Notes: generated by a model not told the origin, from the sequence alone. Positions 23,228 to 37,130 are shown, counted from the first letter of the stretch. The stretch is DNA of 64,000 bases from Sycobia sp. Sy_11 (GCA_018907035.1 JACCIC010000021.1:3667001-3731000); one strand, 5' to 3'. Program-made: numbers and translations.

Positions 23228-26083
23228 CGTAAGTGGATGGCCGAGCCGCCGGTATAGATGTATGAAGGATATTAAAAGCACGCGCGAATGATGCGTCGTC
23301 GACGGTCGTCGCTGCGCTCGAACGGAATCGGGCTTTTGTCTTCCCGAGTGTGCAAGTGTATGGAAATAAATTGCTTCCACTAAAGTTCAAGCAACTGTTC
23401 CCAGAGTTTGCTCGAAATATATATATAATTGATATGTTTGTATATTTGTCCATGTAAGATTGTAAAAATGATTTTTAAATGTACAGAAAGAAAAGCTTTC
23501 AATAATTTTTTTCTATATTTATAAAAATTAAATTTTAAAAGTTACATGAGTTCAAGATTGTCTATATACGTGATTGATATGTTAGGGAAAGCAAACAAGT
23601 GCCCCAAACAAAATGGTAGTTCTGAACAAAACGGTAAAGCTCGCATAAAAAATTAGCGACAACATATGTCATTTAAGCCTGTACCTTCTCAACATTACAA
23701 ATTTTCTATCTCTTACAATACCTCGGCTAAATTTGGTGCAGACAATAAATGGTCGCTCCCGAATAGAGTAAGGCAGTATTTCAAAAGCCAGTTGAAGAAG
23801 GCAGTATCTCGCAGTTCATTTTTTTCTCTCTGTTTCTCTTCAGATTGACAGCACTGGCACAATATTTATGGGCTTTAATTTAAAGATCGAAGAAATCTTT
23901 TATGCACATTAATCTTATATCGTCTTTAATACTTAAAGTTAATAATAAAATCGCATCAGGCATAGGAAGTAATGACTGCCTGGGTATTGGACAATGCTGC
24001 TCATACGTGAAATACCCCGTGGAAATTGCCTGAGTATACCTGAGCACGTTCAGTTTAGTCATTTAGTATGAATTTAGTCATTCAGTCACGAGTTTATTTG
24101 ATGTATATATTTACGAAAGTAAAATAATACATCTTCCTGAAAAAATAATTTCTGAGGATATTACCGGCTTTACTGGAATTTAACGCGATGAGAGCATTAT
24201 TTTCGATTGTGCGGCTGATGGAACTGTAATAGATTATGGATATGCGATAGGCGATCTGAGCCGAGACCAATGCTAATTAGCGCACGTAAAATATATCTAT
24301 CGAGGAATTGATATAACCTTCCCGAGAATTAGAGACTGAAATCCTAAGAAAATAAGAATTTATTTCAATCGATTAAGATTACGTTATGCATAAAATGATC
24401 ATTATCCGGCTATAAAAAATACTATCTTATTTAACGTCCCTAATTAAGAACCTATAGATTTATTAAATGTGACTAATAGTATCGCTATATCGAAAACATT
24501 TCATTTACTACAGCAAGAATAAATAAATACGACTTTGGCCACATAATTAGTGTCGAAAAGCAAGTGTCATTAAACATAATCATATCAACAACATTCCTTT
24601 GGTATTCGGATTTAATTATTACGAATATGAATACATTATTAATTCAATAAATTAACACAATAAATATACTTAAACGTTTCTTCTTCAAGTTGGAATGATA
24701 TCTTGCTGAGTAATGCTCCCATGTCAATAACTCGTCAGTTAGAAGCATACAGGTGACAAAATCAAATACACCTATAAATACAAATATGATAATATTGCAG
24801 ATACCATCAATACAACAAAAGAGAAACGATAAGTCCAAATATTCCAAATTCTCTAAAGTATAGAAGATATCCCAGATTATCTAAAGTAATAAGACTGCTG
24901 AGATCAGATGCAATTTACAGTTTACGAAAAATATATAGGAAGAGTTCCTCCAAGTAAAGAATTGAAAATAAGAAACTTCGAAGTCAGCTACAGTACAGTC
25001 AGAAAAACAAGTTTGACACTGATTAATTTGTAGATATGAACAAAAAAATACAAAAAAGACAAAACAGATGATGCTATTTCATTGCATAACAGATCTAGAA
25101 AAAAATTTGATAGGCTTGATAAAAAAGCGTTTAGATCAACATAATATATTTCTAAACTATCAGCAATTTAAACACGTAATAACAAACAGCTGAACATAAT
25201 TTTAACATATCTTTTGAATTAATACGAATAGTGAGCAACACATCGTTAAATTTAAAATAGACAAATGCATCGCAACAGATTAAAATCAGATTTTACTTCC
25301 TATATTTCTGAGTAAATGAATACATTTATGTTAGAGATACTCTGGAAATTATTACAGCTGATTTTTAAGAAAAAGTTGACAGAATCATCTTTCAATTAAT
25401 GGCACGGGAGTTTAGTGATAAACCGCATATATTTTATACATGCGAACGAAGATGTACAGCACAAATACAACTTGATTATGAATATCGTAAGCTATAATCC
25501 TCAGTTCTAGTTTTTGATTTATTTAGAAATAAATTTTTTTCCGAAATATACTGTTCGCGTGCTTCGTAGACCGAGATAAAGGTGAATCTGCAAAAATATA
25601 TAATATTTATGCAACAGTCCCATATTTATTCGTTTTATATAGCTATGCAGCGCTAATAGTGATAAATTGCATTTGAACTCTAGAATAATGTGATTTATTT
25701 GTGAATGATTATTCATGTACTGTGAATCAAAGTTTAATGAGTCAAATATATTATTATTTTATCCAATTGTGAGCAGTAGGGCGGGCGCGAAAAATTCTTG
25801 CACATTCCCAGATGCACAAATGTTCTAACTAGTTTTGGTCTTTCGTTATTGGCGCATTATTAGGGCTAAATTATCGACGCTCAAAATTTTGACAGTGACG
25901 CTTGTCAAAAAACGAGGTCATATATACAGTACATTTCGCAGAGTCATTGTTCGAAATATGGAGTAAATTTCCTTTTTTGGTAAAGAATCGCATACGATTA
26001 TGTTCCATTTCCGTCTAATATAGATATCCAGTCACAGAGTTAGAGAGACTGCGCAACAATGTAAAGTAAATCTTAGACGCACT

Positions 26084-26084
<1 letters not shown>

Positions 26085-26139
<55 letters not shown>
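26085..26139. repeat. (GT)n microsatellite
   Basis: Pure GT array of about 27 units. Confidence 0.97.
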
Positions 26140-26140
<1 letters not shown>

Positions 26141-27679
26141 AGTGTCGAAAATAATTGTTATTATTTTGGTTGGATTTTTTATTTATTTTTATTAAGGTTC
26201 TTATAGCCACCTTTAGTGACATCACTAAACTTGGGCACAAGTGTTTTCTTACGCGAACTTCAACAATTTCAATACCGTGATTGGCACATTTCGATAATAC
26301 AAAATATTCGACGTAATTGACCACTCTTACCTCGTTCGCGAAGTACTTATTGGTTAATTATTACATACATCGATTGATCTTATCGATTTCACGATATTAT
26401 AAATATCAATTATAAACCACACATTTTTAATTGCTAACTATTACGCATTGGTGTACCGTGATTATTTACAATAATTAAGATAGTGATATTAGATGATTAA
26501 GATGAGTGATATTAGTATTTATTATTAATTATAGACTAATTGTATTAACAATATTAACAATAGAAAGTACTTATTCATTAAACCAATGATGTTATATTGA
26601 TAATATCAACAATATTATTTATGCATTCATTATACTATAGTATAATATTACATTGTTGATTAGATTAATTATATTAGATATGATAACAATATTAGTTGCG
26701 TCAAAAATATTAATACATTAATTATAACAACAATGTTAATTGCATCAGTAGTATGAATTGTCTTAATGAATTATTTTTATTGTTATTTACAAACGAAGTG
26801 TAAATTATATCTTAATAGATTATAACTCAATAATTATTAAAATTAACGATTTATTTTTATAGAAAAAAAAGCTTTCGATTATACAACAATAATAAAATGT
26901 CATCTTATTATTTACTGTTTAGACACTTGTTCGACAAGTATCAGATAGCAATAGATTCTGAAATGTTAAAATGCCTGTACTTCATCCGAATCTGAATTAA
27001 GGATATATGGACACCTAAATTTAAGACAGATGCTCACATTTTGTCACTCAATTATATCTCTAATTTTCCTTTACTTTCCTATTTAAAAAAAAAGAACAAG
27101 AACCGCTCTTGGAAACAAAAAATTAATGTTTACATATATTACATGTTAAACACACCCTCAAACTCAATAATCTATGAATACGTAATATTTTATGTCAATC
27201 GTACATCTGTGCATTGTCTATTATGCGCTTCCGCTTAGTATCTTATCTATTCGACTTACAATTAATGCTAATCCAGAGTTTTAATTCTATGCCTATATCA
27301 ACTTCCCGTGGCCCAATAAATGATAGACGTTGATATATTTATTATTCCCAACATATCTTCTACTAGATGCTTGGAACTGCTGTTGGCTTTAAAATTCTGA
27401 TGCAGCGAAAAGCCTCATACACAATGAATACAAAGTATTGAAATATTAAACAAACACGATCCCGTGTATTATGACTGCAAAAAGGTGCCTTGAGAAAAAA
27501 AAATCAATTAATTTAAAGTTATATATCGTTACCTGCTAAATACAATACGTAATAATCCATAAAACGAATTATATTAATTATATATTCAAAAAGAACTATC
27601 GTTGAAACCAAAATTATATAAGTTGAAAAAAATTATTTTTATCTTACTTTAATTGTGCTTTTGTCGACTGCTTATATAC

Positions 27680-28115
27680 AAATTAATAAATATTTTCATT
27701 GGTCTTACAGTCCAATTAAATCCATCGAAAATAATACGTAATAATATCAATATATATTTATATTAATATTAATACATCAATATACAAAATTAATAAAAAT
27801 AAAAAATTAAAATTAAAAATTATAATGACAGAAACGTTGCACTACGTCTTCGATTAGATAAATGTGGTGGGGACAGTCAGATTGCACTTTGCGAACAAAA
27901 ATTTTTTTCAATCAAATATTTTTATTTTCAGATTAGTTTACGGGGGTGATTTTATACAAGGATAGTCTGACTGTCATTATAATTTTTAATTTTAATTTTA
28001 ATTTTTATTATTCTTATATATGAATATATTAATATAAATATATATTGATATTGTTACGTATTATTTTCGATTGATTTAATTGGACTGTAAGACCAATGAA
28101 AATATTTATTAATTT
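27680..28115. mobile_element. Foldback/MITE-like element with about 150-bp inverted arms
   Basis: The left arm (27680-27831) and right arm (27971-28115) are near-perfect reverse complements. For example, TTCATTGGTCTTACAGTCC at about 27694 pairs with GGACTGTAAGACCAATGAA at 28082-28100, and TATAATGACAG at 27821-27831 pairs with CTGTCATTATA at 27971-27981. A few small indels sit near the inner ends. The 139-bp spacer (27832-27970) has no ORF of note. There is no transposase, so this looks like a non-autonomous foldback element or MITE. A TTATTTTTATCTTA-type stretch lies outside both ends (about 27633 and 28126) and could be a target duplication or coincidence in AT-rich sequence. The superfamily is unknown. 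Confidence 0.75.
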
Positions 28116-29176
28116 ATTTATTAATTTATTTTTATCTTATTTAATAACATTAAGAATGTAATCTGATAAATATACACTTGGAGAGCAGATCAGATACGAA
28201 TGACTTAGTTGGTCCAGATTGACCAAGGTAACTCTTAATTACCTCCAAATAACCAAACGAATCCTGTAAAGTTTTAAAGTCTAACGTTCTCCTATTTTCT
28301 CAAGATAAAAGATACTTTCTTACTAACAATTAGTAATTAAATTTGATGTGTACTAAACTATCCCATGAATTATTTAATAAAAAAAACCTACCTTTAGTAC
28401 TGGATTCGAAAAAAGAATAACGTTGAAATTAAAAACGTTCAAATGAGAACCTACGTCCACAAAAGCCTAATTTCTTAATTATTGTCAATTGAAGTTTGGC
28501 TGAATTTCATACTTCAGCAACATAACCAGACGCTCGCCCGCTAATCAACTACAATTACTTAGAAACTACAGAAAAATTTGCAAATATAGGTTCATTAGTT
28601 ATTAAAATCTTCTTCTGTCTTTCAATGCTATAGATAGTATAAAGGATTCTACCAAGTTAAAATTAAACATTTTAGAAAAGTATTACGATAAAAGTATTTT
28701 CAATATGTATATAATTTAGAAGCCTACGATGGTATATATGAGCTATATATTTGAAATCTTTCGGATGAAATTATGGAAATTTATAAAAAATTTTTTAAAT
28801 ACTCTTCTTTTTATTAGTATCGATAAAAAAATTTATTCAGATATTTATACAAAATGATAGATTTTTCTGAAACTATGAGATAAAAACAAGAGTTCCTCCT
28901 AGAAGAACTGGTGTATTTTTGAAAACAATCGAATTGTTAAAAAAGTTCAATCAATAAATAAATAAAACGCATGTTAAAAAATTGTGTATTTCATCCACGC
29001 TTGATGCTCTAATCAGCAAAACATATATCAATTTGAATATCGTTGCAAACATATAATTCATAGTTGTGGATGAATTAATCCTTAAAAAAATTGATTCGAA
29101 ATTGATAAAAGTTTACAAGTTTATAAGGTTAATTTAAGCATAGTCGCTCATCCATTGAAGATAGCCCAATACTCAC

Positions 29177-29251
29177 TGCTTCAATAGAGATTCGACCGAT
29201 TTTATGCAGCGATTTATTGCCATAGATGTGTCTAGGATCTAAACTATACAC
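29177..29251 (-). CDS. Candidate 75-nt internal exon, unidentified protein
   Basis: On the minus strand a strong acceptor (pyrimidine-rich tract ending GTTTCAG, just above 29251) is followed by 25 codons open only in the frame starting at the acceptor, then a GTGAGT donor (29171-29176). The peptide begins VYSLDPRHIYGNKSLHKIGR. The length is a multiple of three, so the segment could be included or skipped without a frameshift. It sits in otherwise featureless AT-rich sequence, as an exon inside a very long intron would. No family is recognised, and chance is a real alternative at this length. Confidence 0.22.
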
Positions 29252-30099
29252 CTGAAACGAAACGAAAGCCGAAGTAGTCGGTTAAAGTCGATAATTCGTT
29301 AAAAAAAGGAAACTCGATCGGATTACCGAAAAGGTCACGAGCATTACATTTTCGAAGGTTAAAGGGATCCTGACAGTTCATTACCTTTCATAATAAAATT
29401 AAACGTAGGTGAATATTGCTCTAATTTGTTTGACCGGCTGATGAATGTCCATATGTGCGAGAAGTGTTAAAATTTTTAAAGAGGATAACTCATTTCACCT
29501 TATTCTCTTGGTTGGACCTCTGATATTCTCAACCATTACTGGAGATTTCTAAAATTTATCTAGTGAACGACCCGCATCTATTGAAAAAGTTGAAAGGATA
29601 GACGAATATTTTCAAAATATTCTAGACTCTCACTTCAGAAAAAGCATATTGATGTTGGAGAGATGCTAAACAAAAGTACTTGATATTATAGGAGATCATG
29701 TACAAAACTGCGTTGATTCATAGAATGAAAAACGAAGAGATTTTAATTACCAGGCCGAGATATTTTCATTCGTCTTTCGTAAATAATTTACAAAAATTAA
29801 TTTACCATCATTTCAATAGCGGTTACACACGTTACTTCCATAAAACTATGATGTGAATATCTATCAATTCTCTCAGTTTTAAATGTATAATTTTATGAAA
29901 ATGTTCGTAAAACGTAAAATTTCATGACCATGCATAATTTTTCAAAAAGCCCTTTAAAAATACCCTTTCGTATTAGAATACCAATTAAAAATGGTGTTTA
30001 AGACGCTTAAGCATTATTTCGTTCGAAGTAGGGAAAAATAACTTTTTTTATAATCTCAAAAAGCTTTTATATACCCTAGACTATATAATTTCAAGCAGA

Positions 30100-30959
30100 G
30101 AATGTTAGAGGAACCACCCTCGAATTGCGGTGGTGCCATCTTAAGCCAGCCCCAGAAACTTTCCCTTATCCTGCGAGGGGTGTAGAATATAGGAGCGCTG
30201 CAAAGGTACGCACCTGACGTACCCACTGTAGGCAATTCAGGGACGGAGAGCTTCGACTACTGCTCTATAACGCTCGCCGGCAATAAACGACACGTCCAAT
30301 AAACTTACCCCTCGACTTATCCAAAGTCGAGCACGTCCATTTACCTTCGCCCTATTCTTCATTCCTACCTTCCTCTCTCTCTCTCTCTCTCTCTTCATGT
30401 CGTATTATATACAGCATCGCTGGTAGCGCTATGTCCCGCGGCGTTATTAATACCCTCTATATAAATGCTCCGTCGCTGGTCTGGGACATAATAACAATGA
30501 CGAAAGGCTACAGAGCGATAGCGTGGGATAGAGCACGGAGTCGCTCTCCGTTCACGGGGTAGGGAGCGAATAGCGGGTAGGGGGAATGAGTAGTGATCGA
30601 GAGCCACTGCTTTCGAGCGTATATGTAGATACGTATATAAATACATACCCGGGTACATACACATATATATGTATCCCCGCCCATAGCGGCTGCAGGCGCG
30701 TGAGCAGAGGGGAGAGCCTCGTCCACGCCCTCGGGCGAAGGCTATTGGCCGGATAGGTGGGCCGCGGCGAGAGGCTGCCATGTCGGCGAACGCGCCAATC
30801 GGCGCGGCCTCCCCCCCCCCTCCACCGCCTCCACCCACCGCGCGGGCGACACGCGCGCCGACGACGGCGAGGACACAGCGACACAAATGTCCGCGGGTGC
30901 TCGTTCGTTCAACACATTTTACGTAATATTATATATTCGTTTTTATTATGCGTCTTTGC

Positions 30960-30960
<1 letters not shown>
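30100..30960. other. GC-rich block without clear gene
   Basis: Moderately GC-rich, CpG-containing sequence with two small hairpins: ACCACC/GGTGGT at 30113-30134, and CTCGACTT/AAGTCGAG at 30311-30331. It also holds a short CT array and a C10 run near 30811. On the minus strand an ATG frame from about 30345 meets a GTAAGT at about 30303-30308, which could be a first exon, but support is weak. Confidence 0.25.

Positions 30961-30963
<3 letters not shown>

Positions 30964-31014
<51 letters not shown>
30964..31014. repeat. (AT)n microsatellite
   Basis: Pure AT, about 25 units, followed by a short GTGCGCACAC palindrome. Confidence 0.97.
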
Positions 31015-31016
<2 letters not shown>

Positions 31017-31323
31017 TGTGCGCACACGCGTGATGACTGTCGCGATCGAAAGTAGAAAAGAGCGACGCAGGTACAGCCTATAGATATGATAAGCCTGCAC
31101 ATAAATCTCTGAGAAAAAGCGCTTATATAATTATATATAGATATATATATGTATAGTAATGCGAATGTACTTTGCATATACCGGACTTTCGTAGACAGCT
31201 ACGCATTCGCATCGGCATATTTTAGCGGGCCAGCGAAGTAGTGTGGCATTGGAACACGCCGTGTCGGACACTTTGAGAGATGGAAAGCGGGAAAGTGGCT
31301 CCGGGCGGGTATGAAACCGGACT

Positions 31324-31336
31324 GGGGGGGGGGGGG
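31324..31336. repeat. G13 homopolymer
   Basis: Thirteen consecutive G on the plus strand, able to form G-quadruplex-type structures. Confidence 0.95.
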
Positions 31337-31439
31337 CTGGAAAAGAAAAGGAAAAGGGAACAAAGAGCAAACGTCTCGGCCGAGGCAGAATGTATTTTTA
31401 GTCTTTCGTGAAAATGAATGTTACACGTATTATGCATAA

Positions 31440-32270
31440 ATCGAGGAGGCGACAGAAGCCCTTTTACGATTTTGTCATGCGAGGTCTTTTTGTTGAATTA
31501 CTGGATACGATGCATCGTGTTGGAGCCGTGACGTAAAATTTTACAAGGAATATCGTTGAAAATATAGTAGTTTGTACCGATTCAGCGAAGCATATACCAT
31601 AAAAATAAATTGTTAACGGATATAATATGTTTGTCGACAGCTATACATCTACAAAACTTCAGAATATAATGCCGTACAATTATTTTTCTCCTTAGCTGAC
31701 CGTAATAACTTCCTCTGACGAGCTTGTTTACTGTTTCAAAAACAATTTTTTTTTATCCTCCGTTAAATAGAGAAAAACAGATTAATTATTTACCATGTAT
31801 TTATACGAAAAGATACGATAAATAATGCATCACCGCATTTGCCTCTCGACCTATCTTCGTTAAATATTTTATAGATGGTTGTATCTCACGAGACGTTCTG
31901 TAATAAAAAATTTTATGCAAAAATCAATCTATAAATTATATTATTACAGGCCCTTAACTTTCACATATCTGATGAATGATGTAAATAGTTTAAAAAAATA
32001 CAACATAAAATTTTGTGATTTATCAGGAAATGTATCGATCATGTCATTTCTGTTATTGGCAATAAAATATTTATTTATTTACGATAATTTATGCTTTCTA
32101 AGATCTGGATAAAATATTTCAATTGAGTGTGCATAACCTTTTTTTTCAATAATATAATAGTAATATTCGAGAGAGCAAAAACTAAAAGGACGGTGGAGGG
32201 AAACACGAAAAAACTGATATGAAGTAAAGAAGATTGGAATACAAGAACGGGACACACGTGAGCAGAAAAG
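31440..32270. other. AT-rich unique sequence
   Basis: No array and no convincing coding signal. Confidence 0.6.
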
Positions 32271-32278
32271 GGATAGAC

Positions 32279-32294
32279 GAGAGAGAGAGCGAGT

Positions 32295-32340
<46 letters not shown>
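32279..32340. repeat. (GA)n microsatellite
   Basis: GA array with GC, GT and AT interruptions in its first third, pure in the rest. Confidence 0.96.
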
Positions 32341-32343
<3 letters not shown>

Positions 32344-33639
32344 AGAGCATCAGAGACCGTATATATAGCTCACCTCTCGTAAAGAGCAGAGACGAGATAA
32401 CATTGCCCGTCAGTTTTTTTTTTCGCGTACGAAAAGGGTCTACTACGTGACACTGAATACTAAGTAGACCACCTTCCTTATTTAAAATTCAGAGATTATT
32501 ATTATTTAAAATTCAACATTACCTGTGCTGATTTGACGTAATGATAATAATTTATTGGCACCTGTATATATATATACATTTAATCTAAATATATACGAGT
32601 ATTGATCGCGAAACGGACTATGTTTGTGCAGAATCAATGTTTTAAAAATGAATGGTATGATAAAGATTCCATTATTCCATATATATATTCTATGAATAGA
32701 TCCGGCATATTACATCTAACATACATTCTCTAGTATTCCTGTGAAATGTAGGCGTGAAGAAAATTCCTATAATTCGCCAGTAACTCGGGTACAATATAAC
32801 AATATAAATTCTCGGACTCGTGACAAAACTAGCTCTCGATCCGCGCCGAAGGGGGCTTTGTGCATCCCCGTGCACATACGCTACACCATTGTACGACAAA
32901 GCGCGTCACGGAAAGAAAGTAAAATGAGCAAATCCATAATTTTTATCCCCGAACGCGACAAAAAAGCTGTCGAACAGCACTCTGTGGCGCGTCGGTGGCG
33001 CGCGTACTATGTACGCACTGCGCGATAATAAAGATCGCGCAGGCACATTATAAAGACACGTGCGTATACTCGGCTGCGTGCCTCGTTCACCTGCATAGCA
33101 TCGACCGCGAGCTGTACAACTTTTTCGCCTTACACGCTCGCGCGTGTAAGTCCGCCGATGACCTCTGCATTGGATACACACGATGATGCTTCCTCGTCCA
33201 CCAAAAGACTCCCCAGCCTGCGGTAACGATAGACCATTATTATTCCATGCATCGCCGGAATACCGGGTAGAAATACTCGTCTTACAATATATTTATTTAT
33301 ATGGAACTTGGATATAATGTGTATAGATATATATATATAAATGTATATGCGACATTGCACATTCGGAATACCCGTCCTGTTTAAATGGACACTGTCCTGA
33401 AAAAAAAAAAAAAATTTGTAAAGGAACTTGAGGCTCGGCGGGTCAGTATATAGATATATTGGATTATAATGTTGGGAACCACAGAGTGTTATATTCATAC
33501 GTATCTGACGGTGTTCCGTACTGAGTCCAGCAGGCGGTGAGGGAATTAACATTGTCGCGTTAGAGAAATATTACACTGCGCCACTTGATCGATGTTTCCG
33601 TATAACATGTATCAATATATATATATATATATATGTTGG

Positions 33640-35700
33640 AAGTTCAGGGGAAAAATCTACGAAGAACGGACCAACGGCGCAAAATATTATGTCTATTCGA
33701 ATAAAATTACTATCAATTTAATATAAATTCATAATCGTATACAACTGTATAATAATTTATCTATATACCCATACATGAGAATATCCAAAAAGCTTGTAAC
33801 TTTTAGGGGGTAGTAAAATTTTTTACAACACACTCTCTTGGCTAAATTTTTTCCCTGAAGTATTAATTTTTAATAAAAAGAAAACAGTAGAAAGCGTCAT
33901 TGTTTTACAAGTTTCATTTTTATTGTCGAAGTAAAGTCTTTTTTCGTGGTAAATCAATAAAAATTAGGAGTAAAGATTTTTATTAAAAAAATATTGAAAA
34001 ATTGATGATAGTGTAGATTTCTAATAGAATAACGAAAGCTCAAACGGGATTTCCAAGTACTTTTCGATGATGATTTAAAATAGCCAAGGAAAAACTATTT
34101 TTTTAAAGCAACTCATCGTCGTTTATTTGATCTCAACAATTATTATTTTATTTTATTGTATTTTATTTTCAGTTACTATTTATTTATAATAGTAATTTCT
34201 ATTTCAGAGTCCACAAGAGTAAATATAAAACAGTCTGACTGTCTGCATATTAGTAGACGTAGATTATTGTATAAAGCCTGTAGGACCGATAAAAATACAT
34301 GGTAATGTAATTTACAATCTACATTTTTTATCTAATCGGCTAGAGCAAATTAAATCGCAGTTTCTTAAAGTGAAAAGTGTCTGATATATCTTAAATATAT
34401 ATATAGAACCTTAAAAAAAATGTTCATATATAAAGTACAGAAACTATTAATTATTAAATATGCTTGTAAGGCTTTTAGATAATACGAACAAATATTCTAC
34501 ATTCGTGTCAAATTAGGAATCTTAATGCAAATCCTAAATAATATCCTAGAAAAATAAGTATATGTATAAAAAGTATAAATACACGATCAAATGATTAAAA
34601 TTTGCAGAAAAAATTTGGGTAAAATTAACAATTTGTGATCAATCTTAATGTAATCAGATCAGCAATTTTTCTTTATTCAAGCTTACGTTTTATCGATATT
34701 TCAAAATGGCGCATATCCCTGATGTACGGGACAATGTAACACTGCCTAAAGACACTCTAGCGATCTTGCTAAAAGTACAGATAATCTGGCTACTGTATAA
34801 TAACGGTTCAGTGGGCAGCGAATCGATTGGACGAAAAACCGAAGGGTAATGAATTTATAATAAAATGCAATTTGTGCTAGCAAATATGTCCTTTGATAAT
34901 AGCTTTGCATTTCATTTTTGGGATTATTTTAGGATTACGCTGCTCTGTGAAGGATATTGATGCTTCTAAACGTGATTTGAAAAATATATTAGGATGAGGG
35001 TGGTAAAAATACCAGATACAAAAAAATGTTCAAATTACACCCCTGTTTCTGTGGACATGTCCGTTTTTTTTTTTTTTTTTGTTCATAGATACAAGTGAAA
35101 AGATAATAGTGAAAATATTATATGTGTATCTAAAATTCTGATATATTAACAGTGTGAAGGGTTAGCATTTACGACCCTTACAGAAATATATTTACGCCAT
35201 AATTGTGTTAGATTATTTCAACGTATCCTACACACACACATATATATTAAAAATATTAGAATTTCAGACAAGCTCCAAAGAGACTTCATAACTATTGCTT
35301 AATACTTTCCCCAATTCTCGAGTTTATCAACCTTACCTCAGTGTAATTATATAGATTATTATCTAACATGCTGAGTAAAAATTTTTCATAATCAATATTA
35401 CCGTTTTATCACGCATAACTCATTTTAGATTATAAAAAAAAAGCACTAGATTGCGGATACTTATCAGCATATTCAATGGCTGAACAGCGTTTAATACTTC
35501 TAAATTGAAGACACGAATATATTTATTTTCTCGCCTCGCATATACAGAAGATCAAAAAATATCAATATTGGATCAATGTCAGATATTTTGTTCGACCGCT
35601 TTTTCCTTTCAGCGTGCTTGGATAAAAAAGAGACAAGATCCGTAAAAATACAAAAACTTGCCCACAAGGCCTTTCGACGAAATTTTCAGCAGACCGTTTC
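33640..35700. other. AT-rich unique sequence
   Basis: Contains the possible foldback-element relative at about 34231-34297 and a T17 run near 35065. No gene is supported. Confidence 0.6.
34231..34297. repeat. Possible diverged partial copy of the 27.7-kb foldback element
   Basis: CAGTCTGACTGTC at 34231-34243 matches the inner edge of the right arm of the foldback element (TAGTCTGACTGTC near 27963). CTGTAGGACCGATAAAAATA near 34278-34297 resembles CTGTAAGACCAATGAAAATA near 28085-28104. Order and orientation are the same, but the distance between the blocks is shorter. The match is short and partial, and no second arm is visible. Confidence 0.3.
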
Positions 35701-35705
35701 GTGAA

Positions 35706-35707
<2 letters not shown>

Positions 35708-35752
<45 letters not shown>
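35708..35752. repeat. (AT)n microsatellite
   Basis: Pure AT, about 22 units. Confidence 0.97.
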
Positions 35753-35755
<3 letters not shown>

Positions 35756-35927
35756 ACCTGCTCCTATATCGCGAAATCCATCTGGTTAAGACCCCGGAAG
35801 TCCACCAATAACAGTTGGAATGCAGCCTCTACAGATAGTCGATCGCTTCCTCCTTCGCGCTATCTCCTTCCCAGATCTCTAACCACCATCCTCGAATTCC
35901 TACTCATATTTTCTCATTCCCTTGGAA

Positions 35928-36104
<177 letters not shown>

Positions 36105-36308
36105 TGCATATACAGTGGCTCGAAAATTGCCGTTAAAATTATACAGGCTGCAGCGTCAGATATATAGTATCGGTCTTTTGATTGTCCGCGACGAGTTACA
36201 ATGTCTTCATTCTCGATGTTTCACAAAATGAAATAAAGAAAAAACAGGGGGGGGGAATGGTTAGGAAAAAGAATGAACAGGTACTCCATGCTGGTCGTCT
36301 GCTTTTGT

Positions 36309-36330
36309 TCTCTCTCTCTCTCTCCCTCTC

Positions 36331-36389
<59 letters not shown>
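36309..36389. repeat. (CT)n microsatellite
   Basis: About 80 bp of CT with CCCT and TTCC interruptions near its start. Confidence 0.97.
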
Positions 36390-36393
<4 letters not shown>

Positions 36394-36574
36394 ATCCATC
36401 GGTGGGAGTGTTCTCGATGGAATAATCGTCGGGACTCTTTCTTAAAGCGGTACCGACCTATAATTTTCAAAAGTCGATTATTGGCCCCGCGAGCTCAATT
36501 ATCAAGGACTGAGTTTAGGGGGATGGGGAGGGACGACCAAAGGCATTTCGGCTGAGGAGTAAAGTGAAGTAGCA

Positions 36575-36577
<3 letters not shown>

Positions 36578-36622
<45 letters not shown>
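36578..36622. repeat. (GA)n microsatellite
   Basis: Pure GA, about 22 units. With the CT array 190 bp upstream it forms an inverted pair. Confidence 0.97.
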
Positions 36623-36624
<2 letters not shown>

Positions 36625-36789
36625 CTATGTGTCATATGCTTGGTTAACTCACTACCGCGTAACCACCGCGTCGAGTCATCGACACTTATGTATATTATAT
36701 TCCGGGTTAGCCGCGCGCTCTCGAAAAAAATCGAAAAACCGTCCCGTCACGTCCTGGCGACGCGCAACTTAATACGCGCGCACACATAC

Positions 36790-36791
<2 letters not shown>

Positions 36792-36840
<49 letters not shown>
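36792..36840. repeat. (AT)n microsatellite
   Basis: Pure AT, about 24 units. Confidence 0.97.
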
Positions 36841-36841
<1 letters not shown>

Positions 36842-37068
36842 GTGCGTGTTATATACACGTCAAGACTCTCGTCGCTGTTCCGACTCCGTATAATGTCGCG
36901 CCCACATATATTTTCGTCTATACGACTGTGTATAATTGGATGGGTTGTTATATATACACAGGTACGGTATCGTAGCATACACATATAAGCTATAATGAGG
37001 ACGACTACGATATTGAACATTAATATCGAAATATACTCGAGCGCGTTTTCACCCTTGTTTACATGTAC

Positions 37069-37072
<4 letters not shown>

Positions 37073-37130
<58 letters not shown>
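37073..37130. repeat. (AT)n microsatellite
   Basis: Pure AT, about 28 units. Confidence 0.97.

Larger units (their letters stand above)
23300..30090. other. Longest AT-rich stretch, nearly free of microsatellites
   Basis: It holds only one GT array (26085-26139), the foldback element (27680-28115) and the 75-nt candidate exon (29177-29251). At 24880-25210 several short neighbouring frames have a protein-like look (YEKYIGRVPPSKELK; ITDLEKNLIGLIKKRLDQHN) in different phases and could be a decayed coding remnant, but I cannot identify them. The rest is featureless. Confidence 0.6.
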
